From: Bacteroidota bacterium
GTDB taxonomy: Bacteria; Bacteroidota; Bacteroidia; Chitinophagales; Chitinophagaceae
Reading direction: 5' to 3'
DNA: 64,000 nucleotides
NCBI GenBank assembly: GCA_020161435.1
Contig: JAIUNV010000001.1
Coordinates: 885,321 to 949,320 of the forward strand
The position numbers and the translations under genes were made by a program. Within the stretch, counting starts at the first letter, position 1. Every line of letters starts with the position of its first letter. The notes under the pieces are model-generated. The model worked only from the letters and a program-made list of their open reading frames with translations. It made no database searches and had not been told where the DNA came from. Shown here one piece after another: positions 63,328 to 64,000 of this stretch.

Positions 63328-63891
63328 ATGGTAAACCCACGTTTGGCCGGCCGCTACGCTAAAAGTCTCATTGATATTGCCGTAGAAAAAAACGAATTAG
63401 AAGCTATTAAAGCTGATGTAGCGTTTTTACTCTCAGCTATCAATAGCAGCCCTGAGTTAAAAGGACTGTTGCGCAGCCCCATTATCAAAGCCGATAAAAA
63501 GACTGCTGTAATGGAAGCGATTTGCAAAGGCCGGGTAAATGCTATCACGGAGGTATTTTTCCGCCTGCTGATAAGCAAAAGCCGCGAAAATGCATTGCCT
63601 GAAATACTTGGTGCATTCAACGAACAATACAATGTGTTGAAGGGTATTCAGCAGGTAAAAATTACCACAGCGCAACCATTGAGCGAAGAAGTAAAAGCAT
63701 CTTTGCTGAGCAAACTGAAAGCTGACACCGGCTTTGACAAGGTAGAGCTGAAAACCAGTGTAAAGGAAGAACTGATTGGTGGTTTTATTTTGGAATACAA
63801 CAACAATCTTGTGGATGCATCAATCCAGCGAGATTTGCGAGACATCAAACGACAGTTTCAGAACAACGATTACGTTTTTAATATCCGATAA
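63328..63891 (+). CDS. atpH: ATP synthase F1 subunit delta
   Basis: 187 residues. N-terminal six-helix domain starting NPRLAGRYAKSLIDIAVEKNELEAI, C-terminal region VKITTAQPLSEEVKASLLSKLKADTGFDKVELKTSVKEELIGGFILEYNNNLVDASIQRDLRDIKRQF is the conserved OSCP/delta signature. It links the b stalk to the F1 head. A terminator follows, so atpA and atpG are not in this run. Confidence 0.95.
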   Translation: MVNPRLAGRYAKSLIDIAVEKNELEAIKADVAFLLSAINSSPELKGLLRSPIIKADKKTAVMEAICKGRVNAITEVFFRLLISKSRENALPEILGAFNEQYNVLKGIQQVKITTAQPLSEEVKASLLSKLKADTGFDKVELKTSVKEELIGGFILEYNNNLVDASIQRDLRDIKRQFQNNDYVFNIR

Positions 63892-63923
63892 AAAAATCCC
63901 GACCAAGTGGTCGGGATTTTTTT
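63891..63923. terminator. Terminator after atpH (bidirectional form)
   Basis: ATCCCGACC (63896-63904)/GGTCGGGAT (63909-63917), loop AAGT, A-run before and T-run after. It ends the ATP synthase run and may serve a gene on the other strand beyond the window. Confidence 0.9.
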
Positions 63924-64000
63924 GAGACTGTAAAATATTTTGTGTAAACGATTTCAGCTAGCTGTTATTCAGAGTCTGCATCGGGATTCAAAAATAGTTA

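Noticed and set aside
63965..64000. Possible 3' end of a minus-strand gene at the right edge (reads LFLNPDADSE then stop)
   Set aside because: Only eleven codons are inside the window, too few to support a call.

Overview
The window reads as a chromosomal segment of a Bacteroidota bacterium, most likely a Chitinophagaceae-type member of the Sphingobacteriia/Chitinophagia branch. The signs are protein families (SusC-like TonB receptor, FG-GAP proteins with a type IX secretion C-terminal domain, split transketolase, DUF4450 and GH28 carbohydrate enzymes), TAnnTTTG promoter boxes and the lack of strong Shine-Dalgarno sites. This assignment is inferred from family content; no rRNA gene is present.

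Layout. 1-5740: partial transhydrogenase alpha, a MarR/acyl-CoA dehydrogenase pair with a clear operator, an RNA-recognition-motif protein, a processive-type GT2 and an Lrp/AsnC regulator. 5976-6457: two tandem tRNA-like RNAs with a very large structured insert where the variable arm should be, ended by one intrinsic terminator. 6614-18023: housekeeping and envelope genes (MerR, thioredoxin-like, MscS, LpxH, TPR, LutC, FtsH, RsfS, BirA, peroxiredoxin). 18192-19835: a CarB gene that holds only the N-terminal half of the enzyme. 19913-23170: a GT-C-like membrane protein, methyltransferase and GT2 operon. 23327-25081: ECF sigma, anti-sigma and Spy-like operon. 25216-29725: XRE regulator, transketolase C half, GalE, Pit phosphate transporter and its DUF47 partner.

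29930-34792: GH28 and DUF4450 secreted enzymes, probably for pectin side chains. 35788-40656: a TIGR03032 protein and two FG-GAP/T9SS paralogues with long N-terminal extensions, each locus preceded by the same GTAGT-N6-ACTAC palindrome. 40918-45734: TonB receptor and two lipoproteins. 45923-52721: PAP2 phosphatase, PhoR/PhoB-like two-component pair, an exported protein with a caspase-like C terminus, and an ABC exporter.

52915-60763: an AT-richer defence island in the order hsdM, dinD, hsdS (broken in two at a G8 tract), prrC-like anticodon nuclease, hsdR. This is the gene order of the E. coli prr locus (type IC restriction plus tRNA-cleaving backup), with two extra sequence switches in hsdS: a 12-bp repeat array and a homopolymer. 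61176-63891: F0F1 ATP synthase genes a, c, b and delta, closed by a terminator.

The two most unusual things are the paired tRNA-like RNAs at 5976-6457, whose helices are supported by double compensatory changes between the copies, and the phase-variable type IC/PrrC island.
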